A DNA stretch of 64,000 nucleotides from Streptomyces sp. NRRL F-2580. Lineage in GTDB: Bacteria; Actinomycetota; Actinomycetes; Streptomycetales; Streptomycetaceae. A program made the position numbers and the translations under genes. The notes under the pieces are model-generated. The model saw only the letters and a list, made by a program, of their open reading frames with translations, was not told the DNA's origin and did no database searches. The stretch lies in NCBI RefSeq assembly GCF_000720115.1, contig NZ_JOIR01000014.1, forward strand, positions 1-64,000, in the 5' to 3' direction. Positions 26,661 to 36,163 of the stretch are shown here, one piece after another (the stretch's first letter is position 1; every line of letters starts with the position of its first letter).

Positions 26661-28571
26661 ATGGCACAGCAGCACACGAAGTCCCTGCGGCTGCGCCTCC
26701 GGTACCGGTTCGACCATCTGGTGGCAGGGGGGACCGCCGCGCTCATCGGCTGGCTCGCCCTGGCCTGCCTCGCCGTCGTGATCCCGGCGAGCACGGTGCT
26801 CGTCTGGGCCGACCGCGGCGCTCCGTCGACCCTCTCCGGCCGGCTCACGGCCGTGTGGGTCAGCGTCGGGCAGACACTCAAGATCGGCGGCGCGGTCGGC
26901 TCCCCCGTCTACGTGCTGGCCTCGGTGACGCTCGCCCTGGTCGCGTTGCTGTTCGTGTCGACGCTGGTCAGTCTGATCACCACCGGCATCAACCGGCGGA
27001 TCATGGCGCTGCGCCGCGGGCACTCCACCGTGCTGGAGGCGGGGCACACCGTCGTCCTCGGCTGGTCCGATCAGATCTTCCCGGTGATCGGGGAGCTGGT
27101 GGCCGCCAACGCCAACCAGCGCAGGTCGGCCATCGCCGTCCTGGCCCCGATGGACAAGGTGGAGATGGAGGACGAGATCGCCACCTCCGTCACGAGGACC
27201 GGTACGACGAGGATCATCTGCCGCAGCGGCCGCACCACGGATCCCACGGTGCTGGCCCGGGTGAGCCCGCAGACCGCGAAGGCCGTGCTCGTCCTGCCGC
27301 CCGCCGGGGAGACGGGCGACGCCCACGTGGTGAAGACCCTGCTCGCCCTCGACGCGGCGGTCCCCGGACCTGGTGACGCGGTGGTGGTCGCCGCCGTCCG
27401 TGACACCCGCAACCACCTCACCGCCCGGCTGGCGGCGGGGCCCGGCGGGCGCGTCCTGTGCGTCGACGACATCATCGCGCGGCTCCTCGTACAGACCGCC
27501 CGCCAGCCCGGACTCTCGCTCGTCTACCAGGAGTTACTGGAATTCGCGGGCGACGAGTTCTACACCGCTGCCGCCGGGGGTCTCGCCGGACGCACCTTCG
27601 GCGAGACCCTGCTGGCGTTCACCACGTCCTCGGTGGTGGGCCTGCTGCGCGGTGACGGCGGCGTCGTCCTCAACCCGGACTCCGGTACGGCGATCGCCGC
27701 GGGCGACCGGATCGTCCTCATCTCCGAGGACGACCACACGGCCGTGCCGCAGGACGCGGCCGCCTGCGTCGAGGAGGACGCGATCGTGACGGCCCGCCCG
27801 AGGGCCCCGCTGCCCGAACGCCTGCTCCTCCTGGGCTGGAACCGGCGCGCCCCGCTCGTCCTGGAACAGCTCGACCAGTTCGTGAGCCCCGGCACCACCC
27901 TGGACGTGGTGGCCCTCAACGGCGAAACGACCCTGCACACCAGCCCCGAGGCCGCCGAGGTGCGCAGCCGCCTCGAAGTGTCCTTCCACGCCGGGGACAT
28001 CACCGATCCCCAGGTCCTGGCGAAGCTGGACGTGCCGTCGTACGACAGCGTGATCGTCATCGGCGAGCCGGCGCCCGGGACGGAAGCGGCCACCGACACC
28101 GACACCGGGACGGACGACCGCACGCTGGTCACGCTGCTGCACCTGCGCGCGATCGGTGAGGCCGCACAGAGGGAACTCTCCCTCACCACCGAGATGTCGG
28201 ACGACGGCAACCGACTGCTGGCCCCCGCCCGGGAGGGCGCCGACTTCATCGTCAGCGGCCGGCTCATCAGTCTCCTCATGACCCAGATCTCGGAGAGCCG
28301 CTACCTGGCCGATGTGTTCGAGGAGCTCTTCAGGGCGGAGGGGAACGAGCTCCACCTGAAGCCGGTCTCCGACTACGTCCGCACCGGCCGCGAGGTGGCG
28401 TTCGCCACCCTCGTCGAGTCGGCACGCCGCCGCGGTGAATGCGCGGTCGGCTACCGGCTGCGCGCCCGGTCCGCCACGGGCCCCGACTTCGGGGTGCGGC
28501 TCAATCCCGACAAGCGCGAGCGGGTCCGCTTCGGCGAGCACGACTGGCTGATCGTGCTCGCCGACAGCTGA
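26661..28571 (+). CDS. CASTOR/POLLUX-type putative ion channel
   Basis: This 636-residue protein has two N-terminal membrane helices (about 22-48 and 76-108). They flank a short re-entrant-like segment with VSVGQTLKIGGAVGSP, which is atypical for a K+ selectivity filter. The rest is cytoplasmic, with two RCK/TrkA-N-like Rossmann domains (VVLGWSDQIFPVI near 134 and LLLLGWNRRAPLVLEQL near 390). This is the arrangement of the CASTOR/POLLUX family. GAGGGAG precedes the ATG. It probably conducts cations under ligand control. It is a single-gene unit, converging on the oxidase gene. Confidence 0.87.
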   Translation: MAQQHTKSLRLRLRYRFDHLVAGGTAALIGWLALACLAVVIPASTVLVWADRGAPSTLSGRLTAVWVSVGQTLKIGGAVGSPVYVLASVTLALVALLFVSTLVSLITTGINRRIMALRRGHSTVLEAGHTVVLGWSDQIFPVIGELVAANANQRRSAIAVLAPMDKVEMEDEIATSVTRTGTTRIICRSGRTTDPTVLARVSPQTAKAVLVLPPAGETGDAHVVKTLLALDAAVPGPGDAVVVAAVRDTRNHLTARLAAGPGGRVLCVDDIIARLLVQTARQPGLSLVYQELLEFAGDEFYTAAAGGLAGRTFGETLLAFTTSSVVGLLRGDGGVVLNPDSGTAIAAGDRIVLISEDDHTAVPQDAAACVEEDAIVTARPRAPLPERLLLLGWNRRAPLVLEQLDQFVSPGTTLDVVALNGETTLHTSPEAAEVRSRLEVSFHAGDITDPQVLAKLDVPSYDSVIVIGEPAPGTEAATDTDTGTDDRTLVTLLHLRAIGEAAQRELSLTTEMSDDGNRLLAPAREGADFIVSGRLISLLMTQISESRYLADVFEELFRAEGNELHLKPVSDYVRTGREVAFATLVESARRRGECAVGYRLRARSATGPDFGVRLNPDKRERVRFGEHDWLIVLADS

Positions 28572-28644
28572 GCGCCGCCGGCGGTGCCGGGCCGAGCGGT
28601 GCCGAGGGGGCCGAGGAGGCCGAGGGGGTTCTCCGCACGGCCGA

Positions 28645-30627
28645 TCAGGGGGCCGAGTGGACTTCCAAGGCGGTCCGGACCGCGGATTCCAGGGCTCCTT
28701 CGATCCACGCCGGCTTGATGGAGGTGTGGCAGCCCGCGAAGTGCAGGTTCCCCTCGGCCTTGCGGACGTGGGGGAAGAGCTCGGTGTGCTGCCCGGGCAG
28801 CAGGACGGAGGCCTCGCCGTACGCGTACGGGTCGCGCATCCAGGACTGGGTGCGTCCGACGCCGGTGTAGAACACCTCGATCCGCTGCCCGAACACCTCC
28901 TGGACGCCGGCGAGCGCCCTCGGGTAGCGCTCCGCGTCGTCCAGGGAGTCCCACTTCAGGGCGTCGTCCGACCAGCTGTAGGAGGCGAGGACCACACCGC
29001 CCGGGCTGCCCTCGACGGGGTAGGAGGGCTGGAACATGAACCGGTTGGGGTTGTCGGTGGCCGAACCGCCGCCGATGACGTGGGCCGCCTCGGGCTGGTC
29101 GCGGGTGACGGCGCGGCAGGCGGCGTAGTGGGCGCGCTGGGCTTCGGAGATGTGGCCCTTGGGTACGGAGGGGTGGGCGCCCAGCAGGATCCCGTCGGCC
29201 GGGGTCCGCCCGACCTGGTAGTTCCGGTACAGACCGGGCTTCACGGCCTCCAGTTCGCGCTTCCAGTCGGCCTCGTCGAACTCCCACCACCGGCGGCTGA
29301 ACTCCAGCAGCACCTTGGTGGCGGCGTCGTAGTGCAGTTCGGTGATCGCGCGCCGCTTGCCGTAGGAGAGGGCGGGGGCGATCGGGATGTGCCGCAGTCC
29401 GGAGAAGGGGACGGTGACGATGGCGGTGTCCCCGGTGAAGCTCTCGCGCCGCACGGCGCCGTCGCGGCCCTCGGAGACGGTGTCGACGGTGACCTTGCCC
29501 TCCCCGTGCGTGATCCGGGTGGCACGGCGGTCCAGCCGCACGACGTCCTCGACCCGGGCGTAGAGCGCGTCGGCCAAGGTGGCGGTGCCGCCGGGCAGTT
29601 CGAAGAAGGCGGTGTCGGGGCTGATCAGCGAGGCCCCGATGAAGCTGTGGATGAAGGCGAGGTGCAGCCGGGAGGTGAGGTTCTCGACGGTGCCGATCAG
29701 GTCGATCGTGCGCTCGTCGAGCCCCGCTTCCTCGGTCAGGTAGCGGTACATCGACATGTGCCCGTAGCGCTGGATGACGTGGGCCCAGCCCTCGACGAGC
29801 GCCTTGTCCTTCTTGCCCTCGATCTCCTTGCGCACGGGGGCGAAGGCATCGCGCACGATCTGGGCGGCGGGCAGGGACTCGTAGGCCGCGGGGACGCCGA
29901 AGGAGCGGTTGAGGGCCTGTGGGCTGCGCGCGTAGTCGGCGCGGCGGACCCGGATGCCGTTGACGAAGATCCACGTACGGTAGGCGGGGCGGCCGGAGCC
30001 GTCGACGTCGACCAGGTGGAAGCGCCGGCGCTTCAGGCCGAGGCTGTCGATCAGCCCGGTGACCAGCGGGTGGCTGTCGGGGATGCGCATGGCGCCGGCC
30101 TCGGCGTACTGCTTGGGGTCGGCGAAGGCGGCGTCGGACTTCTCGTGCCCGCCGGTGCGGAAGGTCTTGATCCGGCCGCCCACGCGGTTGCCGTTGGCCT
30201 CGATGACGGTGACCTGGTGGCCGGCCTCGCGCAGCAGGTGGGCGGCGGTGAGCCCGGCCGGCCCGGCGCCCACGATCAGCACCTTCTTGCGGCTGCGGGA
30301 CCGGGGCAGGCCGGTCTTCAGGAGGACGTCCGCGTAACGGGGCACCAGGGGCTGGTCGTCCTCGTCCCGTACGAGGATCGCCCGGGCGATGGTCAGGCAG
30401 GTGTCCCAGTCGGGGCGCGCGGAGCCGGAGGGGGCGTTCGGGGTCCCGGCGTTCGCGGCGGCGACCGACAGCGCGCCGGCGCCCGCGACGGCGGCGGCTC
30501 CCGCGATGACGGTACGGCGGGAGGGGCGCCGGGCGGACGCGGGCGCGGACGGCGCGGACGCGCGTGCGCCGGTGCCGGGCGTGGGGTCGTCCGCGGGGTC
30601 GGGCGTGGGGGAAGAGTCCATGATCAT
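28645..30627 (-). CDS. Exported FAD amine/amino-acid oxidase, L-glutamate-oxidase-like
   Basis: This 660-residue protein has a Tat-type signal ([20 protein letters not shown]) after a disordered N-terminus. The FAD domain begins [21 protein letters not shown] near residue 115 (sectioned). [48 protein letters not shown] and a terminal [11 protein letters not shown] all resemble Streptomyces L-glutamate oxidase. It probably deaminates an L-amino acid outside the cell, releasing ammonia and H2O2. Substrate specificity cannot be read off; several loops are shorter than in the L-glutamate enzyme. It is monocistronic, and ATG 30621 is an alternative start. Confidence 0.85.
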   Translation of the reverse strand: MIMDSSPTPDPADDPTPGTGARASAPSAPASARRPSRRTVIAGAAAVAGAGALSVAAANAGTPNAPSGSARPDWDTCLTIARAILVRDEDDQPLVPRYADVLLKTGLPRSRSRKKVLIVGAGPAGLTAAHLLREAGHQVTVIEANGNRVGGRIKTFRTGGHEKSDAAFADPKQYAEAGAMRIPDSHPLVTGLIDSLGLKRRRFHLVDVDGSGRPAYRTWIFVNGIRVRRADYARSPQALNRSFGVPAAYESLPAAQIVRDAFAPVRKEIEGKKDKALVEGWAHVIQRYGHMSMYRYLTEEAGLDERTIDLIGTVENLTSRLHLAFIHSFIGASLISPDTAFFELPGGTATLADALYARVEDVVRLDRRATRITHGEGKVTVDTVSEGRDGAVRRESFTGDTAIVTVPFSGLRHIPIAPALSYGKRRAITELHYDAATKVLLEFSRRWWEFDEADWKRELEAVKPGLYRNYQVGRTPADGILLGAHPSVPKGHISEAQRAHYAACRAVTRDQPEAAHVIGGGSATDNPNRFMFQPSYPVEGSPGGVVLASYSWSDDALKWDSLDDAERYPRALAGVQEVFGQRIEVFYTGVGRTQSWMRDPYAYGEASVLLPGQHTELFPHVRKAEGNLHFAGCHTSIKPAWIEGALESAVRTALEVHSAP

Positions 30628-30764
30628 GGGTCAACTCTCGTGGCCCGTCCCGTGCCCGGACGCCGAAAGCGGCCCGGGCGGGAAATGATCACTCGGACGT
30701 GCAGGGCGGTCAACCCCGCGCTGACGAACGGGGTTTCGTGCCGGGAACGGCGGCTCGGGACCGG

Positions 30765-30980
30765 TCAGCGGATCCCGCGCACCCGCTGGCTCGTGAGTTC
30801 GTACCGGGCCCCGACGACGGAGAGCCTCCCGGCCGCGACCCTGGCCGCCAGCTCGGGTTCGGCCCCCGGCCGCGACCGCACCAGGCGCACGTTCGCGGTG
30901 ATCGCCGCGTCGATCCGGGCCGCTCCCCGGAGCGTACGGTCGATCGCGGGCTGCGGACGCCCTGCCGCACATACGGCGTC
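30765..30980 (-). pseudogene. Remnant resembling the C-terminus of a beta-carbonic anhydrase
   Basis: The minus strand encodes AARIDAAITANVRLVRSRPG, then EPELAARVAAGRLSVVGARY and ELTSQRV before the stop at 30765. This has the spacing of the last helices and strand of beta-carbonic anhydrases. Upstream codons in this frame are arginine-rich and unrelated, and the zinc-binding CxD and HxxC region is absent. It is therefore a 5'-deleted fragment. The rest of the gap up to 31127 shows nothing else. Confidence 0.45.
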
Positions 30981-31127
30981 GCTTCCCGCATCGATCTCCA
31001 CAACGCCTCCCACGTGGACATATGCCACCTCCTGGCATGCGCCGCCCGGCCTCCGACGGCCCGCACGCCGCGTCGCCCCGTCCATCGCGGGTACGCGAGA
31101 GCTGACCGAAAGGAGGCGAACGCTCCC

Positions 31128-31298
31128 GTGAGCATCAGCGGCAGGACCCCACAGCCCGTACGACCGATACCCAGGGACCGGCCCGACCAACAGGCCCGCA
31201 ATTCGGACCCGCTGGACATCGACACCATGACTCGACACGCCCAGGACCGACCCGAGGACGGTCGGAGCACCGAAGCGGCGCGCCAGACCATGCGCTGA
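31128..31298 (+). CDS. Possible small hydrophilic protein, 56 residues
   Basis: A near-perfect ribosome site AAAGGAGG at 31109-31116 precedes GTG 31128 at 11 bases, and the frame ends TGA at 31296-31298. The product is hydrophilic and probably disordered (PLDIDTMTRHAQDRPEDGR). It lies in an otherwise empty gap beside a decayed gene, so it may be real or merely a chance frame behind a fossil ribosome site. Confidence 0.35.
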   Translation: MSISGRTPQPVRPIPRDRPDQQARNSDPLDIDTMTRHAQDRPEDGRSTEAARQTMR

Positions 31299-31424
31299 TG
31301 TCCACCACTGATCACCACAACCGTCCGGGCCGCTACGGGCGCCGACGTCTGCGGCGGGCGGGGACCAGGGTGGCGGATATCCGCTTCCGTCGCACCGAGC
31401 TCAGGTGTCCACCGGTGGGGTCCC

Positions 31425-32240
31425 TTACCTCCTGCACCACGTGTCGGTGGCGGGATCGTACTGGACCAGCCCCCGTGCCTCGAACGCGCGCAACCATCCT
31501 TGCATCGGCCAGTTGCCCCACCGCTCCTTGTAGAGCGCGCCGTTGCGGAGGATGTCGTCGATGTGCTGGACCGGAGGGTGGTCGGTCGGATGGTGCTGGT
31601 GGTAGGCGGGGGCCCCGCCCACCCACCACAGGTCCACGTCGCGTTGGGCTGCGGTGGAAGCGAAGTCGGTGTCCTCGCCCCCGTAGCCGGTGTACGTCTC
31701 GTGGAAGCCGCCGATGCGCTTCCAGGTGCCGGCCGTGAGGGCGAACGACAACGACCAAAAGAGCTGGTGATCACCCCCGCGCAGAACCTCGCCGTCGGCA
31801 GGCGCCGGGCGGGCGGCGTGTGGCGGGGCCAGGTCGGCGAGCCCGTCGAGGGCGTAGCCGCCCGGGGGCGATGGCGGCAGGTAGACGACGGTGCCGCACA
31901 GCAGGACGTCGTCCTGGGCGACGCGTTCATAGCCGTCCAGGAGGGTGGGGCCGGGGATGCAGTCCGCGTCGAGGAAGACCAGCAGGTCCGCGCCGGCGGC
32001 GAGTGCTCGGGCTGCGCCGGCGTTGCGGGCAGCGGCCAGCGGCAGACGCCCGTCTTCCAGGAGGAGCATGATGACGTCCGCGGCCGGTTCCCGCCCCGCG
32101 GTGAGGTTCTCGATCGCCGGATCGGCCATGGACACGATCACATAGTGATCGGCTGGGCGGGCGCTTCGGGCAAGGCCGTCCTGCTGCATGAGCAAGTGCG
32201 GGTGCCTGCCCGCAGCGAGCGAGATCACCGCGGTGCGCAC
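31425..32240 (-). CDS. Glycosyltransferase, GT2-like (last gene of a four-gene operon)
   Basis: GTG 32240 overlaps the upstream gene by 16 bases; the frame runs further upstream without family similarity. The 271-residue product has a GT-A fold: AVISLAAGRHPHL start, ARNAGAARALAAGADLLVFL, the metal-binding DAD, then a GGFHETYTGYGGEDTDF motif typical of GT2 galactosyl-type enzymes. It transfers a sugar from a nucleotide donor in the cytoplasm. It is translationally coupled as the last of four glycosyltransferases on the minus strand. The acceptor is unknown. Confidence 0.83.
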   Translation of the reverse strand: MRTAVISLAAGRHPHLLMQQDGLARSARPADHYVIVSMADPAIENLTAGREPAADVIMLLLEDGRLPLAAARNAGAARALAAGADLLVFLDADCIPGPTLLDGYERVAQDDVLLCGTVVYLPPSPPGGYALDGLADLAPPHAARPAPADGEVLRGGDHQLFWSLSFALTAGTWKRIGGFHETYTGYGGEDTDFASTAAQRDVDLWWVGGAPAYHQHHPTDHPPVQHIDDILRNGALYKERWGNWPMQGWLRAFEARGLVQYDPATDTWCRR

Positions 32241-33244
32241 GCGAGCCGCCCGGGTGTTCTGAGAGCGAGCCCGGTCAGCAGGCACGCCGCCTGCTGGGCG
32301 CCGTCGCCGAGTGACCAGAGCTCCCAACGATCCTGCCGGGCCGCGGCCTCCGTCAGTAGGCCGGGCCATTCGTGCGGCTCGGGCCACGCGTCCCGTACGG
32401 TCGCCAGTTCCGCTCGTCGCAGCGCCCGGCCGGTGGCGTGTTGCTCTCCGTGGGGCCGGTCCTGGGGGATGACGATGGTGGGGACACGGGCGGCGGCGCA
32501 CTCCGCGATGGCATTCTGTCCCGCGTGGGTGACGACCACGTCTGCTCGGCACAGCACCGGCCAGGGGTCTTCGATCCAGTCGGCTCCGGGTCCGCCGAGG
32601 AGGGTCCACGTCCAGCCCGGGGTGGCCCGGGCCGCTTCCCGGAGCTGTGCGCTGCTGAGGTCCGTGCCGCCGCCGCCCAGCATCACCACCACTTCCCTGC
32701 CGGAGGCATCGCAGCGGCTGCCGGGGGCGGGACGGGGACGGCCGTCGTAGCGGGAGATGCTTCCGGTGTGCAGGGTCTTGGCCTGCCAGTGAGGCGGCCA
32801 GCCCGGCTCGGGGCAGGACTGCGGCCAGGGCGCGAGGAGGGCGTCCGCGAGGTCGTAGGCGAGACGGTGGGCTTGGTCCCTCCGGTCGCCGCGCATGGCT
32901 GCCACGACGACCGGGGTCCCCATGAGGCGGGCCAGTGTGGCGGCCTCGACGGAAACGTCACTGACGAACAGCCGGGGCTCCTCCCGGCGGATCCACTCGG
33001 CGATGATCCCCATCCGCTCGCGGTGGCCCGCATGGTGGAGCGGCACCCAGTGCAACCGGCCCCCGGCCGTGGGGTCGGTGGGAGCGTCGACGGAGTCCGC
33101 GGGCAGAACGATCCACGGCCTTGTCCAGCTCGTGGGGCGGAGCAACGAGGACAGGACGGTGACCGGGCCCCGGATGTGGGCGGCGATGGCCAGGGCACGG
33201 TGCAGGTGGCCGCGTCCCTGGTGGTGGACGTAGTAGCCGATCAC
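32225..33244 (-). CDS. Glycosyltransferase, MurG/UGT-like GT-B
   Basis: This 339-residue protein begins IGYYVHHQGRGHLHRAL, the glycine/His-rich N-terminal loop of MurG- and UGT-type GT-B enzymes. The C-terminal half has VVVMLGGGG and the donor-site region ADVVVTHAGQNAIAECAA with VPTIVIPQDRPHGEQ. Its ATG overlaps the upstream stop (ATGA at 33241-33244). It is the third gene of the four-gene glycosyltransferase operon. No transmembrane segment is present, so it acts in the cytoplasm. Donor and acceptor are unknown. Confidence 0.82.
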   Translation of the reverse strand: MIGYYVHHQGRGHLHRALAIAAHIRGPVTVLSSLLRPTSWTRPWIVLPADSVDAPTDPTAGGRLHWVPLHHAGHRERMGIIAEWIRREEPRLFVSDVSVEAATLARLMGTPVVVAAMRGDRRDQAHRLAYDLADALLAPWPQSCPEPGWPPHWQAKTLHTGSISRYDGRPRPAPGSRCDASGREVVVMLGGGGTDLSSAQLREAARATPGWTWTLLGGPGADWIEDPWPVLCRADVVVTHAGQNAIAECAAARVPTIVIPQDRPHGEQHATGRALRRAELATVRDAWPEPHEWPGLLTEAAARQDRWELWSLGDGAQQAACLLTGLALRTPGRLACAPR

Positions 33245-34311
33245 CGCATGACCTCTTCGTACAGGGCGGTGTAGGCGTCAGCCGTACGGTCGAGGGAGCA
33301 GAACCGTTCCGCCCGCCGGCGGGCGGCCCGCCTGTCGAGGCCCATGGCCACAGGGATGAGTCGCGCCAGGGCCTCCACGTCGCCGGCAGGAGCCAGTACA
33401 CCGCAGTCCGCGGTGAGGATCTCCGCGAGGGCGCCCCTGTCGAATCCGCACACCGGTGTGCCACAGGCCAACGCCTCGGCCACCACCAGGCCGTACGGTT
33501 CGTCCCAGCTGGGCGTCACGAGCGCGGCTCCGGCCGCCCCCAGCAGCTCCACGAGCCGACGCCGGTCCAGATGGCCGACGTACTGCGCGTCGTCCCCGAG
33601 CAGGGGCTCGACCTGTTCCTCGAAGTACGGCCGGTCGGCGACCGGCCCCGCCAGTTTCAAGGGCACGCCGGAGGTCCGGGCGGCCTGGATCGCCAGATGG
33701 GGCCCCTTCTCGGGGACCAGGCGGCCTGACCACACCAGGCCGTCTCCGCCTGGACCCGGGCGCCAGAAGTCGGTGTCGATCCCGTTGTGCACGACACGCG
33801 CGGCGGGCACGGTGGCCCTCCACGCGGAGGCGGTGAATTCGCTGACGGCGGTGAAGGTCACCGGACAGGCCTCATGGGTCTGGATGGCGGACTCCAGCCA
33901 CGGGGTGGGCGGGGTGTGGAGGGTGGTGATGACCGGCACGCGCAGGGCCGACGCCATCGCAACGGGGAGGTAGTGCAGGCTGTTGTTGTGCACGACGTCG
34001 AACCGGTGCTCACCGTGCCGCGCCAGGTCCAGCATCAGTCGGAGATACGCGTGGTGTTCCTGCATCCAAGTACTGCTGGGCATGCTGCTGTCCGAACGGG
34101 CTTCGGCGCTCAGTATCACCGTGCGCACGGGCAGCTCCCGCGCTCCGAGCGCCGGGTCGGAACCGGGTGCGGCGAACAGTTGGACGCGGTGACCACGGCG
34201 GTTGAGCGCGTGCGCGAGTGCCCAGGTGTGCGCTTCAAGGCCTCCTGCGAACGGCTCTGCGATCGGAAAACGCGCGGACGCGATGAGGGCGATCCGGAGG
34301 CTGCTGCTCAC
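33241..34311 (-). CDS. Glycosyltransferase family 4
   Basis: GTG 34311 overlaps the upstream stop as GTGA, giving 356 residues; the frame is open further upstream but arginine-rich and unlike a protein. Motifs of GT4 are clear: FAGGLEAHTWALAHALNRRG at the N-terminus, VHNNSLHYLP, VSEFTASAW, GIDTDFWRPG, WSGRLVPEKGPHLAI and the donor-site PSWDEPYGLVVAEALACGTP with its EPYG-E pattern. It is the second gene of the operon. It probably uses a nucleotide-activated hexose with retention of configuration. Confidence 0.87.
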   Translation of the reverse strand: MSSSLRIALIASARFPIAEPFAGGLEAHTWALAHALNRRGHRVQLFAAPGSDPALGARELPVRTVILSAEARSDSSMPSSTWMQEHHAYLRLMLDLARHGEHRFDVVHNNSLHYLPVAMASALRVPVITTLHTPPTPWLESAIQTHEACPVTFTAVSEFTASAWRATVPAARVVHNGIDTDFWRPGPGGDGLVWSGRLVPEKGPHLAIQAARTSGVPLKLAGPVADRPYFEEQVEPLLGDDAQYVGHLDRRRLVELLGAAGAALVTPSWDEPYGLVVAEALACGTPVCGFDRGALAEILTADCGVLAPAGDVEALARLIPVAMGLDRRAARRRAERFCSLDRTADAYTALYEEVMR

Positions 34312-35399
34312 TGCAGGACGCTCGCGTACAGAGCGCGGTGGGCGGCGGCGAGTTCCGCCCGCTCCCGGGCGCGGTGCGTCGTCGTGGCCCGGGGCGCCGG
34401 CCGTTCCTCGTAAGCCGTCCGCACCGCCTCGCGCAGCGATTCCTCGTCCAGACCCCCTTGCTGGCTGTGTCCGTACGTCAGGCACGGGCGCTGCTCGGCA
34501 TAGAAGCCGCAGTCGGGGGCGGCGACAGCGGTGCCCAGGTCGTGGCACGCCTCGAGCCAGCCGGAGTGGGTGCCGAAGAGGTACGGCAGCACCGACAGGT
34601 CCAGCGAGGCAAGGTACTCCCAGAGCTGCCCGTCGTCGAAGTAGTCGTGCACCGTGAGTTTGAGGAGGCCACGGTCCGCGAGTTCCTCCAGCGCCTGCAT
34701 CACGTGCGGCGCGTGACCCGGAGCTGCGGGATCGGCCACCTCACGGTGGATGTTGACCAGCAGTTCGGCGTCAGGGAGTTCGCCGACCACGTCCGCGAGG
34801 ACCCTTACGACGGGAAGGACGGACATGTTGGGGCGCAGGCTCTTGGCGTGCACTCCGACCCGGAACCGGTCGCTGGGGGGCCTGGCCCGGCCCAGGAGGG
34901 GCAGGTCCACCACGTGCGGATGGGGCAGGACGGTCGCCGTCCGATTCCAGCGGCTGCGGATGCTCTGGGCTGCTCCCGGCGTCAGGGTGATCAGCTGGTC
35001 GGCGGCGGGAACGACGACGTCGAGCGCGGCAGCGTGGGCGGCGGGATCCGGCTGGTGAGGGTTGCGCAGGTCATGCACGGTGTAGACCAGGGGCTTGCCA
35101 TGCCGCTTCAGGGTGTCGACGAGGTCCGTGAGCTGCGCGGGGCTCTGCGCATCGAACCCGAAGTGCAGGTGGAAGACGTCGAAGTCCTCGTGGTGAGCAC
35201 TCACCCACCGCGGGTCCAGCATGACCGGCGGCCACCATCGCTGCGACGTGCTGGGCGCGCCGTTGGGCCGAGGGTCCTTCAGACGCCTGACTCCGTCGGA
35301 TACCGGCGCGGAGCAGTGCCGGACGTAGACGTGGCCCGCAGGCACCGAGGCGATTCGGATCTCGTGAGCTCGGGCGTCCGGCAGCGGATGTGCAGCCAC
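34308..35399 (-). CDS. Glycosyltransferase, GT4-like GT-B (first gene of operon)
   Basis: GTG 35399 with GAGGAG upstream gives 363 residues. The fold reads as GT-B: FDVFHLHFGFDAQ with VYTVHDLRNPH in the N-terminal half, LITLTPGAAQSI linking, and FRVGVHAKSLRPNM and LSVLPYLFGTHSGWLEACHD in the C-terminal half. The donor site is more divergent than in the next gene, so this member could bind a different sugar. It opens a run of four overlapping glycosyltransferase genes. The 153-base gap upstream should hold the operon promoter. Confidence 0.78.
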   Translation of the reverse strand: MAAHPLPDARAHEIRIASVPAGHVYVRHCSAPVSDGVRRLKDPRPNGAPSTSQRWWPPVMLDPRWVSAHHEDFDVFHLHFGFDAQSPAQLTDLVDTLKRHGKPLVYTVHDLRNPHQPDPAAHAAALDVVVPAADQLITLTPGAAQSIRSRWNRTATVLPHPHVVDLPLLGRARPPSDRFRVGVHAKSLRPNMSVLPVVRVLADVVGELPDAELLVNIHREVADPAAPGHAPHVMQALEELADRGLLKLTVHDYFDDGQLWEYLASLDLSVLPYLFGTHSGWLEACHDLGTAVAAPDCGFYAEQRPCLTYGHSQQGGLDEESLREAVRTAYEERPAPRATTTHRARERAELAAAHRALYASVLQ

Positions 35400-35552
35400 G
35401 TCTGCTCCTCGGGTCGAACGGGCGGCGCAGGACGGAGCGTCCTGGCCGGTTCATTCTGTGCAACACGGGCCGGCCCCGCACCAGGAGCAGCCGAGGCCGG
35501 CCGGGCCGGGATGACGGTCCGCCCGGAGCGGACGGGCGGAGAAGATGTCGCG

Positions 35553-35912
35553 TCAGTCGTCCGCCAGCCGGGTGAGGAACCGCTCCGCGTAGTGGCCTGT
35601 GGCCCACCGCGATCCGTGCGCCTCGACGTCCGTGCTGCGCAGCACGTCGAGAACTGTCGACCCGTGCATGAGGACCAGCAACGCCCGATCCGTCAAGGGC
35701 ACATGGGCAAGGAACTCCCGGACCCGCGTTTCGGCGTCCCCGGCGCCCGGTTCCGTCCTCGCGGCCCTTCCGGTGGGAGCCAGCGCACAGAGCGATGCGA
35801 GCACCGCGGCCGCCGGGTCGGACCGGCTGGAGCCGACGAACAGCAGGACGGTCCCGCTCTGGAAAAGAAACCCGTCGACCGCGTCCGCGTCCCGCAGCTC
35901 GATGAGGGTCAT
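35553..35912 (-). CDS. Hypothetical protein, possibly thioredoxin-like
   Basis: This 119-residue protein lies upstream of the glycosyltransferase operon on the same strand. Its sequence alternates hydrophobic strands and helices (FLFQSGTVLLFVGSSRSDPA; ALLVLMHGSTVLDVL). SSRSDPAAA sits where a thioredoxin would carry CxxC, so if the fold is correct the redox cysteines are lost. No clear ribosome site precedes the start at 35912. The gap 35913-36163 holds nothing I can identify. Function unknown. Confidence 0.5.
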   Translation of the reverse strand: MTLIELRDADAVDGFLFQSGTVLLFVGSSRSDPAAAVLASLCALAPTGRAARTEPGAGDAETRVREFLAHVPLTDRALLVLMHGSTVLDVLRSTDVEAHGSRWATGHYAERFLTRLADD

Positions 35913-36163
35913 GCCGCCATGGTGGGGGCCGCTGCCGACGTTCCCGCGCCGGCGCGGCCGCTGTCGACGCCGTCACCCCGCAACGGAGTACGTCGCCGGA
36001 GGATCAGTCCTCGCGGAGCAACCTGAGGCTCGTGTCGACCGCATCCGGTACGGCCCGGCCCGCCTCGACACCCGGACCGCAGGTAGTGCGGGACGTCGCA
36101 CGTCATGCATTCCCCAGGCGCCACCGCGGGGGCCCGAGGCTACGCGGAGCACGGGGCGGCATG

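Noticed and set aside
28657..31131. Open frame of 824 codons on the plus strand
   Set aside because: It is antisense to the amino-acid oxidase gene, which has complete motifs and a Tat signal.
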